DNA of 6,705 nt from contig JAEDNJ010000083.1 of NCBI GenBank assembly GCA_016302525.1, positions 1 to 6,705 of the forward strand. The letters are read 5' to 3'. Under the pieces are notes generated by a model that was not told where the DNA came from, did no database searches, and saw only the letters and a list, made by a program, of their open reading frames with translations. Source of the DNA: Phascolarctobacterium sp. GTDB lineage: Bacteria > Bacillota > Negativicutes > Acidaminococcales > Acidaminococcaceae. The stretch's first letter is position 1; each line of letters begins with the position of its first letter. The position numbers and the translations under genes were made by a program. Of this stretch, positions 6,157 to 6,705 are shown piece after piece.

Positions 6157-6705
6157 ATGAAGCTTTTAGTAGTCCATGATGAGCAGGACAAGACAAAAAA
6201 TGACCTAGCGTATCTTTTTTATCACGAAAAAAGTAAGCGCTTTTATATAGAGTGGGAGGCAGGTGCTGTCGAGCTGCCCATGAGGCTGGCAAGGTATGCC
6301 AAGCAGGGACAGCTAAGCCTAAATTCCTCCCAGGCTCAGCTTTGGGTAGAGGAACGCTTAGCTGCCGTGACTTCAGATACTGCCTACCAGGACAATGCCG
6401 AGAGATTTCAAGCCCTAAGGCTCAGCAAGGGCCGCTGCCGAGAGGATAGCTACAAGCTTTGTCACAGCTGTGAGCATAGGCTGAGCAGAGAGCTGCAGGA
6501 GCGACACGCCCGTCTGATAGAGGATGTGGTTCCGTTGGCAGAGGGGCAGCTGCTGGTTTTCTTCAAGGATAGCCAAACGCGTAAGCTCGACTTAGCAGAG
6601 CTCAAAGAGCTGTGCCGTGAGCTAGAGGTCTTGCAGCACAATGAGGAGCTGTTCTTGCAGGTGGAGGTTCTGGCGGAGGGCTTTGCTCTTGGCTGGGGCG
6701 AGGGC
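6157..6705 (+). CDS. Uncharacterised protein with C-terminal DUF2442-like domain, cut by the window edge
   Basis: The function is unknown. The frame is open from the ATG at 6157 to the last base, giving 183 codons with no stop, so the C-terminus is missing. Residues 1-108 include LPMRLARYAKQGQLSLNS, an aromatic-rich start, and LSKGRC (C94) followed by a CHSC pair (C102, C105). There is no signal peptide or membrane segment, so it is probably cytosolic. Residues about 122-183 resemble DUF2442: a strand pair around LLVFFKD, charged LDLAELKEL, then LFLQVEVLAEGFALGWGEG, where the family usually continues with an acidic DL motif. The N-terminal part recalls hypothetical proteins of anaerobic Bacillota that carry the same C-terminal domain; this is from memory. 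Arginine codons are mixed (AGG 4, AGA 2, CGA 2, CGC 3, CGT 3), unlike purL. It appears to be driven by the operator-bearing promoter upstream. The gene is secure; the domain call is moderate. Confidence 0.75.
   Translation, partial: MKLLVVHDEQDKTKNDLAYLFYHEKSKRFYIEWEAGAVELPMRLARYAKQGQLSLNSSQAQLWVEERLAAVTSDTAYQDNAERFQALRLSKGRCREDSYKLCHSCEHRLSRELQERHARLIEDVVPLAEGQLLVFFKDSQTRKLDLAELKELCRELEVLQHNEELFLQVEVLAEGFALGWGEG

Noticed and set aside
6252..6449. A 65-codon plus-strand frame
   Set aside because: It lies inside the DUF2442 gene in another frame and has no domain signal.

Overview
The window is about 6.7 kb of bacterial chromosome with mid-range G+C genes and A/T-rich spacers. AGGAGG ribosome sites, extended -10 promoters, U-tailed hairpin terminators and a one-chain, roughly 1,260-residue FGAM synthase point to a Bacillota (Firmicutes) organism, possibly Clostridia or Negativicutes. 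The assignment below phylum is inference only.

Layout. Positions 1-905 (+) hold the C-terminal three quarters of a Na+/serine-threonine symporter (SstT), closed by a 10-bp-stem terminator at 918-946. An extended -10 promoter (955-983) then drives purL (1044-4820, +), a complete synthetase-glutaminase fusion of purine synthesis with its catalytic residues intact. It faces a ketopantoate reductase family gene (4896-5801, -, panE-like), and one symmetric hairpin between them (4835-4872) can terminate both. panE has its own promoter on the minus strand (5847-5875).

The 355-bp divergent spacer (5802-6156) is the most informative non-coding part. Two copies of a 16-nt dyad motif, AATACTT-NACN-AAAGT, start 23 bp apart. 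The second overlaps the -35 box of a strong-looking plus-strand promoter, as expected for an operator. A third, degenerate copy lies further upstream. The promoter yields a leader of about 175 nt with a 9-bp hairpin before an unfinished gene (6157 to the window end, +). Its product has a cysteine-containing N-terminal region and what looks like a DUF2442 domain; its function is unknown.

The genes do not form one operon. sstT, purL and panE are separate units for amino-acid uptake, purine synthesis and probably pantothenate/CoA synthesis. The last gene appears separately controlled and uses different arginine codons. I found no mobile element, CRISPR array, tRNA or rRNA. No clearly new system is visible; the best candidate for something undescribed is the dyad-controlled DUF2442 gene, whose continuation lies outside the window.
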